A stretch of 64,000 nt of DNA, taken from assembly GCF_000426725.1 (NCBI RefSeq), contig NZ_KE384560.1, forward strand, positions 1,076,960-1,140,959. Reading direction: 5' to 3'. Shown in pieces: positions 33,711 through 43,300 of this stretch. Source of the stretch: Sporocytophaga myxococcoides DSM 11118 (lineage in GTDB: Bacteria; Bacteroidota; Bacteroidia; Cytophagales; Cytophagaceae). The notes beneath the pieces were generated by a model. It did no database searches, was not told the origin of the DNA, and saw nothing but the letters and a program-made list of their open reading frames with translations. Positions within the stretch are counted from its first letter, which is position 1; each line of letters starts with the position of its first letter. Made by a program: the position numbers and the translations under genes.

Positions 33711-35914
33711 TGTATAAAATTATGAGTCTTCTTATCAGAACCGGATCACTTATCCTATTGTATAGTCTGATCCATAGCTATACTGCGTCAGGGCAGAGTA
33801 TACTTGCAAGGGCAGATAAAAACTATAATCAATTTAATTACTCTCTTGCTGTTAAGGAATATGAAGTTATAGCAGAAAAGAAAGGGCAATCTGCAGAAAT
33901 AGTACAGAAGATAGCAGACTGTTACAGAAAAATGAATAAGTCAGAAGAGGCAGAAAAGTGGTATGCTGTTTTATTGACAAAATTCACCAAAGTAGAACCT
34001 TCAAATTTGTTATTCTATGCAGAAGCCTTGAGAAACAATGGAGATTATCAGGAGGCAAGAAAACAATATATTCAGTATGGTAAGCTTTTTCCATCTGAAA
34101 AAAAGATGGCAGAAGCATTTGCTAAAAACTGCGAAAAAGCAATGGAGTGGATGTCCAATCCGGTACAGGTGAAGATCGAAAATGTAAAATCTGTGAATAC
34201 TGCTTATTCAGAATTTTCTCCTCAGTTAGTCGAAAACAAGCTAATCCTTGCAACAGACAGAAAATTTGATGATACAGATTATTCCAACAAGCAGATCTAC
34301 GGCTGGACCGGAACACCTTTCCTAAACCTTGCTTTTGCAGAGATCGATACAAACTTCAAAATTGAGTTTAAAAACAAACTTAAAGGAGTTAACGGTATGT
34401 ACCATAATGGGCCGGCAACTTTCTCAAAGAAAGGGGATACTATCTACTTCACCAGAACAAACAAAGTTAGTAACAGAGGTAAAATAAATGGACAAAAGAA
34501 AGGTCCTGATTTTGTTAACAGACTTGAAATATTTTATTCGATAAAGAAAAATGGCTCATGGTCTGCGATATTACCTTTTGAATATAATAACGTTTTGAAC
34601 TATTCGGTAGGCCATCCGGCTCTTTCACCAGATGGTAAAACTATATATTTTGTGTCTGACATGCCGGGTTCCCTTGGTCAGACAGATATTTACTTCTGCA
34701 CTATGGAGGCTAATGGGAAATGGAGTTTTCCTAAAAATGCAGGTAAATATGTTAATACACCTGCAAAGGAAGTATTCCCTTATGTTGCCCCTGACGGAAA
34801 GTTTTATTTTTCATCCAATGGTCATACTGGTCTGGGAGGACTTGATATGTTTGTGACAAACGGGAAACATGATAAATGGGACAGACCTGAAAATCTTATG
34901 TTTCCAATGAATTCACCAAAAGATGACTTTGGTATCACACTGGATACTACATTAAATGGAGGGTTCTTTTCTAGCAACAGAGAGGGAGGATTGGGAGAAG
35001 ACGATATTTATAAGTTTTCCAACCCGACATGTGTACTTGCAGGGCTTACATTACATTTGGTTGATAAGTCAGAAAAGCCACTTGAGAATGTATTGGTGAA
35101 ACTTTATAAAATGGGGGATACTTCTAATGTTATTGCCTATGAAAGAACTTATGGCCAGCCTGCAAAGAAGATTTGTCTGAGATCTTATGAACCGTGTGCA
35201 GTAGTAAAAAATCCTGAGGGGAAATTCTTCTTTAAATTGCAGCCTGGAGAAAAGTATGAGTTGAAGCTGGCTAAAAATAATTTCTTCTCTCATTCTACGA
35301 CTATAGAGGCAAAGTGCAATACAGAAGACACAATGAATATTGCTATTCAATTAAAAGAAATAGAAATAGACAAGCCTATTGTTCTTAAAGATGTATTTTT
35401 TAATGAACAGGATAAGCTTTTCGTAATCCGCAATATTTATTATGATCTCGATAAGTCTGAGATTCGGTATGATGCAGCACTTGAACTTGATAAGCTGGTT
35501 GAAGTATTAAAAGAAAATCCGAATATTAAAATGGAACTTTCTGCTCATACCGATAGCAGGCATTCTGATGAATACAATATGAAACTTTCTCAAAAGAGGG
35601 CAGAAGCTGCAGTTCAATACATCGTATCTAAAGGTATCCCCGCAGGTGTTATAGTAGCTAAAGGCTATGGTGAAAGTAAAGTTATGAATCACTGCAAAGA
35701 CGGAGTTAATTGTAATGAAGAAGAGCATCAATATAACAGGAGAACTGAAATTAAAGTAACAGAAATTATAGAGCCTGAAGTACATAGAGTGGGGCCTTAT
35801 GATACGCTTGAGGCTATTTCGAAAGTATATGGGGTATCTGTAGAAGATTTGAAAAGGATTAATAATCTTGAAGAGGATTCTATTACAGCAGGAATGATAA
35901 TAAAATTGAAATAA
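33710..35914 (+). CDS. OmpA-family protein with TPR, PD40 repeats and LysM (PorE-like)
   Basis: A 734-residue periplasmic/outer-membrane protein. The order is signal peptide (to about 29), TPR-like helices (about 30-140), WD40/PD40 beta-propeller repeats (about 164-437, with GHPALSPDGKTIYFVSD and FPYVAPDGKFYFSSNG), a carboxypeptidase-regulatory-like domain (about 445-545), an OmpA C-terminal peptidoglycan-binding domain (about 565-685, LSAHTDSRHSDEYN and LSQKRAEAAVQYI) and a LysM domain (about 690-734). It resembles T9SS component PorE in layout, but the LysM is an addition to that plan as I know it. The ATG overlaps the stop of the PorP/SprF gene by one base. Confidence 0.88.
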   Translation: MYKIMSLLIRTGSLILLYSLIHSYTASGQSILARADKNYNQFNYSLAVKEYEVIAEKKGQSAEIVQKIADCYRKMNKSEEAEKWYAVLLTKFTKVEPSNLLFYAEALRNNGDYQEARKQYIQYGKLFPSEKKMAEAFAKNCEKAMEWMSNPVQVKIENVKSVNTAYSEFSPQLVENKLILATDRKFDDTDYSNKQIYGWTGTPFLNLAFAEIDTNFKIEFKNKLKGVNGMYHNGPATFSKKGDTIYFTRTNKVSNRGKINGQKKGPDFVNRLEIFYSIKKNGSWSAILPFEYNNVLNYSVGHPALSPDGKTIYFVSDMPGSLGQTDIYFCTMEANGKWSFPKNAGKYVNTPAKEVFPYVAPDGKFYFSSNGHTGLGGLDMFVTNGKHDKWDRPENLMFPMNSPKDDFGITLDTTLNGGFFSSNREGGLGEDDIYKFSNPTCVLAGLTLHLVDKSEKPLENVLVKLYKMGDTSNVIAYERTYGQPAKKICLRSYEPCAVVKNPEGKFFFKLQPGEKYELKLAKNNFFSHSTTIEAKCNTEDTMNIAIQLKEIEIDKPIVLKDVFFNEQDKLFVIRNIYYDLDKSEIRYDAALELDKLVEVLKENPNIKMELSAHTDSRHSDEYNMKLSQKRAEAAVQYIVSKGIPAGVIVAKGYGESKVMNHCKDGVNCNEEEHQYNRRTEIKVTEIIEPEVHRVGPYDTLEAISKVYGVSVEDLKRINNLEEDSITAGMIIKLK

Positions 35915-35940
35915 TTTTCTCTAGGTAATAAGTTTATTGG

Positions 35941-35975
35941 TAACCTGTGAAAGCAATTTCACAGGTTATTTTTTT
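35941..35975 (+). terminator. Terminator of the T9SS cargo operon
   Basis: A perfect 12-bp stem, TAACCTGTGAAA (35941-35952) with TTTCACAGGTTA (35957-35968), closed by a GCAA tetraloop and followed by seven T. The right arm contains the stop codon of the opposite-strand kinase gene (35959-35961). Confidence 0.9.
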
Positions 35976-38760
35976 GATTAGAAAATGTTAGTCTGAAGGT
36001 ACTTCCCTTATCAATTTCACTTTCCACATGTATTGAACCATTGTTATTATCCATTATTCTTTTTAGAATGTACAAACCAACGCCAGTTCCTTCTACATCC
36101 AATTTTTGGTTGTGCACTCTTCTGAAGATCTGGAACATTCCCTCTTGGTTTTGGGGGGCAATACCAATACCATTATCTTTTACTTCAAGTATGATATTGC
36201 CTCCTTGATAGTATGTTTTAACCATTATCTTACACGCTCTCTCTCTGGCTCTGTATTTAATAGAATTACTAAGCAGGTTGTATAAGATGCTTCTGAGATC
36301 CTTCATGGAGAACTCAATTTCTGGCGCATCCAATTGATGAGTAATGACACATCTGGAATTATTGAGGTCATTCATTAAAGTGATTTTAGCTTCTTCCAGC
36401 GCATCATAAATATTGATGACAGTTAAATCCTCAGATTTTCCATTGCCTTGTGCTTTTGTAACATCTGTAAGGTCTTCAATAGTTTTTCTGAATTTGGCAA
36501 TACTTTGGTAAATCAGATCTATTAGGTTGTCAACTTCTTCTTTTCGGTCGGTTTTAGAATATAGCTCCTTGAGAAGTTGGTCCAGATATGTTACAAGTCC
36601 TTCGATATTTGACACAGGTGCTTTCAAATCATGAGAGGCAGTATAAATAAAGTTGTCAAGGTCTACATTGGCTTTCTTTAATTCTTTGTAGGCATCTTCA
36701 AGATTTTGGATAGCAATTTTTAAGTCATGAATATCTATGCAGGTACCGAACCACTTAATGATATTTCCTTTAGAATCTTTTAATGGCGTTGCCTTGGAAA
36801 GAAACCATTTGTATTTTCCTTCCTTATTCATTAACCTCAATTCTTTTTCATATTCCAAGCCTTGATATACTGCATCATACCATTCTTTTTCAGTCGATAT
36901 GGCATCTTCAGGATATAAAGCTGATACCCATCCATTATTAAGAGATTCTTTGTCGGATAACCCGGTGAATTCTCTCCATTTTTTGTTAAAAAAATTAACG
37001 GTACCATTCGCATCTGCACTCCAGAAAATCTGAGGAACAGTGTTTGCAAGGAATCGGTATTGTTCTTCACTTTGTTTTAATGCCTCTTCTGCTTTTTTCC
37101 TTGCATCTATATTTTGAGTAATTCCAATGAAATATTGAATCTCATTCTTTTCATTCCTGACTGAACTTAAATTCAAATCGACCCAAAATACCTCTTTGTT
37201 CTTGTTAATGTATCTCTTCTCAATCTGATAATCATTGATTTCTCCTTTAAATATTTTTTCAACTAACTCTCTTTCCATCTTTGCATCATCATGATAAGTA
37301 AAGTCTTCAAAATGCCTTCCGAGAAGTTCATACTTTTTAAATCCAAGCATCTTATAAAATGCTTCATTACTTTCAATTAAGAAACCTCTGTCATCCGCCC
37401 ACGCAAAGCCAATAGTTGGGTTATCAGCGAGAATTTTATATTTTATTTCATTTTGCTTTAATGAATACTCAGCCTTTTTTCTTTGGTCTATGTTTTCAAT
37501 AATTACAATGACATATTCTATTTTTCCATAAAGATTTTTGAATGGTGCAGCATTCACTTCAACCCAGACAATTTTTCCTGATTTCGTTATTAAGCGCTTT
37601 TCAATTTTATAGGTAGATATTTCACCTGAAATCAACTGTTCTATTAATAATCTTTCCTTATCTAGATCTTCGTGAAATGTGAGGACATCTAGTGTTAGAT
37701 TTTTAAGTTCGCTCTGCGAATATCCTGAAAGCTGGCAAAACGTTTTATTAGCAGAAATATATTTCCCATAAGGAGATCTTCTTACAATACCGACAAGTTT
37801 ATTTTCCTCCAGTGCTTTAAATTTTTCATATCCCTCATTCAGTTTATTAATATATTTTATGAGACCGGAAATGTCCATTCCAAGAGCAAGGGTACCTATC
37901 AGTTCTCCTCCAAAATGTACTTCGTTGATTTGCCAGTGAATAATCTTTTCTTCTCCGGTTTTTGTGATAATCGAACTTTCAAAGGTTTTAAAATTAGACT
38001 TGGTTTTGTCATCATAATATTTGTAAACATCTTTAGGCGTTACATATTCAAACCATTTTTTACCGATTATTTCTTTTCTCGAAAATCCCGAAGTAACTTC
38101 AGCGGCTCTGTTAAATATTTGTATGATTCCGTTTTCGCTTATACCTACTATGATCAGATTGGTAGAATCAATGATGTTGTCAAGTATGTAGCTTGAGATA
38201 AGATTGCTGCCTGGGGCTGCTCCTGACTTTTTTGAACCATTTTGATTCTTATCTTCACGATTAATTTTGTTGATTTTTGAAATACATAGTTTAAAACGCC
38301 TGATCTTGTATTTGCTCTCTTCAATCTGAGTGTAAGATGACGGTGTAAAATTTATTTTTCCGTCTTCTATCTCAATAACTGATATTTTATTTTGGAAAAA
38401 GATATCCGGATAAGTTACTATCTGTAATGTTGTTTCAGTAATTTCAATCTGATTTTCCGACGGAACAAGATATACCTTTTCGTCTTTTAATGAAGACTGG
38501 TTAATCAGTTTATGTAAAGAGTGATCATAGCTGTAGAGGAACTTTTTCAGGTTTCTTATTTTCTTTGCCTTAAAGTTATCATCAATCAGGATAATGACAG
38601 AAGTGGGACTGTATATATTAAAAATAGTGGTGAGTATTGTTTTTACAATGGAGAAACTAGAAGCCTCCGCTTTTATTCTAAGGACAATCCTTTGAGGAAA
38701 GGTAGGTCTACCTTTCTCACTCTTTACTCTTGTATCTAAGGTTTTCTTTCTTTTGTCCAT
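35959..38760 (-). CDS. Multi-PAS sensor histidine kinase
   Basis: A 933-residue soluble-looking kinase without clear membrane helices. An N-terminal region (about 1-190) I do not recognise is followed by four PAS/PAC modules (about 195-305, 320-430, 437-560 and 562-685), then a HisKA domain with the phosphoacceptor in YTASHDLKAPVSN (about 710) and an HATPase domain (NSIKYRARE, DNGIGIAPQNQEG, GTGVGLYIL). There is no receiver domain and no neighbouring response regulator on this strand, so it is an orphan here. The N-terminal stretch contains SPTSVIILIDDNFKAKK, which could be a degenerate receiver-like strand; uncertain. Confidence 0.88.
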   Translation of the reverse strand: MDKRKKTLDTRVKSEKGRPTFPQRIVLRIKAEASSFSIVKTILTTIFNIYSPTSVIILIDDNFKAKKIRNLKKFLYSYDHSLHKLINQSSLKDEKVYLVPSENQIEITETTLQIVTYPDIFFQNKISVIEIEDGKINFTPSSYTQIEESKYKIRRFKLCISKINKINREDKNQNGSKKSGAAPGSNLISSYILDNIIDSTNLIIVGISENGIIQIFNRAAEVTSGFSRKEIIGKKWFEYVTPKDVYKYYDDKTKSNFKTFESSIITKTGEEKIIHWQINEVHFGGELIGTLALGMDISGLIKYINKLNEGYEKFKALEENKLVGIVRRSPYGKYISANKTFCQLSGYSQSELKNLTLDVLTFHEDLDKERLLIEQLISGEISTYKIEKRLITKSGKIVWVEVNAAPFKNLYGKIEYVIVIIENIDQRKKAEYSLKQNEIKYKILADNPTIGFAWADDRGFLIESNEAFYKMLGFKKYELLGRHFEDFTYHDDAKMERELVEKIFKGEINDYQIEKRYINKNKEVFWVDLNLSSVRNEKNEIQYFIGITQNIDARKKAEEALKQSEEQYRFLANTVPQIFWSADANGTVNFFNKKWREFTGLSDKESLNNGWVSALYPEDAISTEKEWYDAVYQGLEYEKELRLMNKEGKYKWFLSKATPLKDSKGNIIKWFGTCIDIHDLKIAIQNLEDAYKELKKANVDLDNFIYTASHDLKAPVSNIEGLVTYLDQLLKELYSKTDRKEEVDNLIDLIYQSIAKFRKTIEDLTDVTKAQGNGKSEDLTVINIYDALEEAKITLMNDLNNSRCVITHQLDAPEIEFSMKDLRSILYNLLSNSIKYRARERACKIMVKTYYQGGNIILEVKDNGIGIAPQNQEGMFQIFRRVHNQKLDVEGTGVGLYILKRIMDNNNGSIHVESEIDKGSTFRLTFSNQKNNL

Positions 38761-38861
38761 GCTGGTTGACGTTTTACTAGTAAGAAACCTGTAGTTGAAT
38801 GTTGATTAACTATAAGTTATTATAATATATAACATTGTTTTTGATAAATTAAGTTGTCAAA

Positions 38862-40109
38862 TTATTTTTTCTTTTTTGATTGCTTTCTTTTCTGATGATT
38901 TTTATCAAAATCCAGATCTTCGGCATCCTTCATTAATGATTTCCAGTCTGTGTTATTTTCTTCTGTAGATTCAAGAGTCTCAATGTAGTCCTGCTTGCTG
39001 ATTTCCATCACAGTAATTTCCTTTCCTATGTATTCTTCAATAGTTTCAAGCAATGGGAGTTCTTCCTTGCTGCAGAATGAAATTGCTCTTCCTCGGTCAT
39101 TTCCACGACCTGTTCTTCCAATTCGATGAACATAATTTTCAGGTTGTTCAGGAAGATCGTAGTTTACTACAATCTCTATATTAGATATGTCAATACCTCT
39201 AGCACTGACATCTGTTGCGATAAGTATCTTTGATTTCCCCTGCTTAAATAAGTTCAATACTTTCAGTCTGTCTTCTTGCTCTTTGTCACCATGAAGGGTG
39301 AGGGCAGAGATGCCTGCTCTTTCCATTGCGGCTGACAATCGTTCTGCACGTACTTTGGTTCTTACAAAAGTCAGTATCTTTTTCTGAGAATTATCTTTCA
39401 CAATCCTTTCAAGAAAAAACCTCTTATCATCCATTTCAACAAAAGCTACAAAATGATCTATCTTTTTTGACACAGGATCTTTGGGAGAGATTTGTATTCT
39501 TATGGCGTTTCTGACAAGGGAATAAGCAATTTCTTTAATTTTCTTATCAATCGTAGCGGAAAAGAAAAGTGTTTGATGCTTTTTGGATAGCATTTGTTTA
39601 ACATCTTTTATATCCTTGATAAAACCAAGATCAAGCATGTGATCAGCTTCGTCGAGTACCAGTATTTCTATATTCTCTAGACTTAGATGTCCCTGATGGG
39701 CAAGGTCAAACATTCTACCAGGTGTGGCAATAAGCACATCTATTCTGCCTTCTAATTCTCTGATTTGAGTCTCCTGTTCTACGCCTCCATAAAGGGCAAA
39801 GGATTTTATTTTGGTGTATTTCCCAATCTTCTCAAATACCTCGTTGATCTGCACAGCCAGCTCTCTGGTGGGCACCATTACAAGGCATTTGATGTTATTG
39901 TTTTTATGTTTGGATTCATGTAGTAAGGTGAGAATAGGGATTACAAATGCTGCCGTTTTACCAGTTCCCGTTTGGGCAATAGCCAGCACATCTTCTTTGT
40001 TCAGTATAGGCTGAATACATTTGAACTGAATGTCGGTTGGTCTTTTTAGTCCTGCTTCTTCCAGACTTTTTTTTATTTCTTGTGGAATTGAATATTCTTC
40101 GAATTTCAT
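38862..40109 (-). CDS. DEAD-box RNA helicase
   Basis: A 415-residue ATP-dependent RNA helicase with every core motif: the Q motif (RPTDIQ), I (AQTGTGKT), Ia (PTRELA), II (DEAD), III (SAT), V (ATDVSARGID) and VI (HRIGRTGR). A short lysine-rich tail (KNHQKRKQSKKKK) could aid RNA binding. It is closest to the RhlE/CsdA-like helicases of Bacteroidota, which act in ribosome assembly or RNA decay, but subfamily assignment from motifs alone is weak. A 249-base divergent region separates it from the next gene. Confidence 0.93.
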   Translation of the reverse strand: MKFEEYSIPQEIKKSLEEAGLKRPTDIQFKCIQPILNKEDVLAIAQTGTGKTAAFVIPILTLLHESKHKNNNIKCLVMVPTRELAVQINEVFEKIGKYTKIKSFALYGGVEQETQIRELEGRIDVLIATPGRMFDLAHQGHLSLENIEILVLDEADHMLDLGFIKDIKDVKQMLSKKHQTLFFSATIDKKIKEIAYSLVRNAIRIQISPKDPVSKKIDHFVAFVEMDDKRFFLERIVKDNSQKKILTFVRTKVRAERLSAAMERAGISALTLHGDKEQEDRLKVLNLFKQGKSKILIATDVSARGIDISNIEIVVNYDLPEQPENYVHRIGRTGRGNDRGRAISFCSKEELPLLETIEEYIGKEITVMEISKQDYIETLESTEENNTDWKSLMKDAEDLDFDKNHQKRKQSKKKK

Positions 40110-40251
40110 GTTTAATATTTTTAGAGGTTCCCCCGCTGAACGTTATTTATGAGATAACTGACCGGTTATGAGGAAGGAATTGTAGATTTTTACTATGCTT
40201 TTAGTAAATTTCCGATTTTTTATGTTAAAAATAGGACTTTTCTGGAATTAA

Positions 40252-40267
40252 TTTATGCCTGCATAAA
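40252..40267. promoter_or_regulatory. Operator-like dyad in a divergent region
   Basis: TTTATGC-CT-GCATAAA, a perfect 7-bp dyad between the divergent helicase and pseudokinase-kinase genes, 91 bases before the latter. It is a possible regulator site and nothing more can be said. Confidence 0.3.
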
Positions 40268-40358
40268 GCTTATTTATCTCATTTTTTATAAATTTAACAT
40301 CTCTTTAGGCAAGTCTTATCACTTTATCTTCAGGTATTAAACTAAATATTCATTCGAA

Positions 40359-43300
40359 ATGGAATTTCCATCCTATGGTATAGTAGAAGAAATTCAATCT
40401 GATTACAGCACTGTGCTTTATCGGGTTGCGGTCAATTCTGAAACTTTTCTTCTCAAAGCATTAAAATCTCCAAGTGATCAGAATAGTCTTGCAAGACTAA
40501 GACATGAGTTTGCCATTGCAAATGAAATTTCATTTTCGGGGGTACCCAGACATATACATTTGGAAAGCACATCTGCTCTTGCTGGTATCTTTATTGAAGA
40601 TATCGAAGGAATAAGGCTTTCTGAATTTATAAAAAAGGTGCCGATAGATTTAAATACATTTTTTAAGGTCAGTATAAATATCTGTGGTCTTCTGGATGAA
40701 CTTCATCAAAGAAGAATTGTCCACCATGCCATTAACCCTTATAACCTTTTTATTTCTCCTGACACCTTTGATATTAAAATATTAAATTTTAGCAGTTCAA
40801 CTCATTCAAAGTCTAAAATTGCCAACCTTAACTTTTTAACTGGTGAAACCAGACTTGAATATATTTCTCCCGAGCAAAGTGGAAGGGTGCAGTGGAAGAC
40901 CGATAGTCGCAGTGATATATATTCTCTTGGAGTTATATTTTATGAAATGCTTGCGGGATTAAATCCCTTTTATTCGGAGGATTCAATGGAAATAATACAT
41001 TTCCATATAGCGAAAAGTCCGAGACCTCTCACTAAGCTGAAAGTAGAGGTGCCGGATATTTTATCTTCCATGATAAGTAAAATGATCAGTAAAAATCCTG
41101 AAGATCGTTATCAGTCTGCTAGTGGGATTAAAGATGATCTGGAAAATTGCTATGAACAGTTACTTAACAATGGCGCAATAGAGGTGTTTCCTTTGTGCAG
41201 CACAGACTATTCCTCCAATTTTCAGATCTCAAAGAAAATTTATGGTAGGGATGCGGAAATCCAACAACTTGAAGAAGCTTTTGATGAGGTATGTGCAGGA
41301 CAATCAGGACTCATAAAGGTTACAGGATATTCCGGTGTTGGAAAATCTTTAATGGTAAGGCAAATATGTGCAAAGGTTATTGATAAAAGAGGATGTTTTA
41401 TAGAAGGAAAATTTAACCAGATCCAGCAAAATATACCTTACTATGCTTTTATTATTGCCTTTAGAGAATTTGTAGATTTTATTTTAAAGGAGAAGCACGA
41501 GCGGCTTACCCAATGGAAAAACATCATTAGCGCTGCAGTTGGGGCCAATGGAAAAGTACTTACAGAGGTTGTCCCGAACCTTGAACTACTCATAGGTGTC
41601 CAACCAGAAGTACCCTCTCTTACACCGGCAGAAACACTCAACAGGTTCAATTTCGTTACCAGAAACTTCATTAAATCCATTGCCACTGAAGATAGTCCAC
41701 TTGTAATATTTATTGATGATCTTCAATGGGCAGACAATGCATCTCTTGAATTGCTTAAATTACTTTTATCCGGCAAAGAAACAAATAACCTACTGATAAT
41801 AGGGGCGCTGCGAGATAATGAGGTGGGAGAGTATCATCCTTTAAACAAAGTAGTAGAGGATATAAAAACATCAATACCTGTAAGAGCTATTCATATTCAA
41901 AATCTTAAGTATGATGATGTTAACTGTATGATCAATGAATCATTCGGCATTGCTGAATTACAAAGGAATCATCTTGTTGATCTTGTATATAATAAAACCA
42001 AGGGTAATGCTTTCTTTGTACATCAATTCCTTAAATCCTTATATGAGGAAAAACTTCTGAATTTTGATTTTATAAAACGTCAATGGGAACTTGATATCAA
42101 AGGTACGGAAGAACTCAATATCACTGATAATGTTGTCGATCTTGTCGCTGCCCGGATACAAAAGCTTCCTGAAGAAACTCAGAAGGTATTTAAGCTTGCT
42201 GCATGTCTTGGCAACCGCTTTGACCTTCTCTTACTTTCTATCATTTGCGGTAAACCTGAGCATGATCTGGCACAGGATATTCAAATCGGATTAATAGAAG
42301 ATCTAGTAATTCCGGTAGAAAGAAGTTATAAATTCTCACATGATAAAGTGCAGCAGGCTGTATATACGCTGATCAATGAAGATGAAAGAGATAAGCTTCA
42401 TCTTCAGCTAGGAAAAGTCTTGCTTGCTCACTTTTCAAGAGATCAGATTGAAGAATACATATTTGATATCGCCAATCAGTTTATCTCAGGAATCAATGCA
42501 CTGGAATCGGATCCAGAGAGAAAACAAGCAGCTGAACTCTTTGTGCTTTCTGGTAAAAAGGCTAAGAGAGCTTCTGCATACTCATCAAGTTTGGATTATC
42601 TGACTCGAGGGATAGATTTGCTTTCGGTGAACTCTTGGAAAGAAAGTTATGATTTAAGTTTGGCTTTATATAGTGAAGCTGCTGAAAGTGCTTATCTCTG
42701 CGGAAATTATGATAAAATGGAACATTGGATTGAACATGTTCTGGATAATACGGAGATAACACTTGATCAGGTAAAAGTATATGAGATCAGGATAAGAGCC
42801 TATACTGCTCTTTCCAGAGTTGAAGAAGCAGTTGTTACTGCGCTGAAGGTCCTGAAAATACTTGGAGTTAAATTTCCTGATAAGCCAAACAAGTTACATG
42901 TACTGATGGATGTGCTTAAAGTTAAGGCAGCTTTAGGTACAAATTCGCTTGATAGCCTTTGGAAGAATAAGAAAATGAATAATCCAAAGGTATTTGCTGC
43001 CATAAGAATTATTGCAAGTGTAGCTTCTGCTTCCTATTTTTCATTTCCTGATTTGTTTCCATTGTTTGCCACAAAGCCATTTCTTCTGATGGTGAAACAT
43101 GGCAATTGTGAAATGTCTTCATATATTTCTGTTAGCTATGCACTGATCATATCAGGAGGATTTGAAGATTATGCAACCAGTAAAAGACTGGTAAGACTTG
43201 CAAGTGAACAGGAAAAATATTTTCCACCTGAGCAGCACAAAGCGAGGGTTGGAATGGTTTCCAACACATTCCTTGCGCATGTTGGGGATCACCTGAAAAA

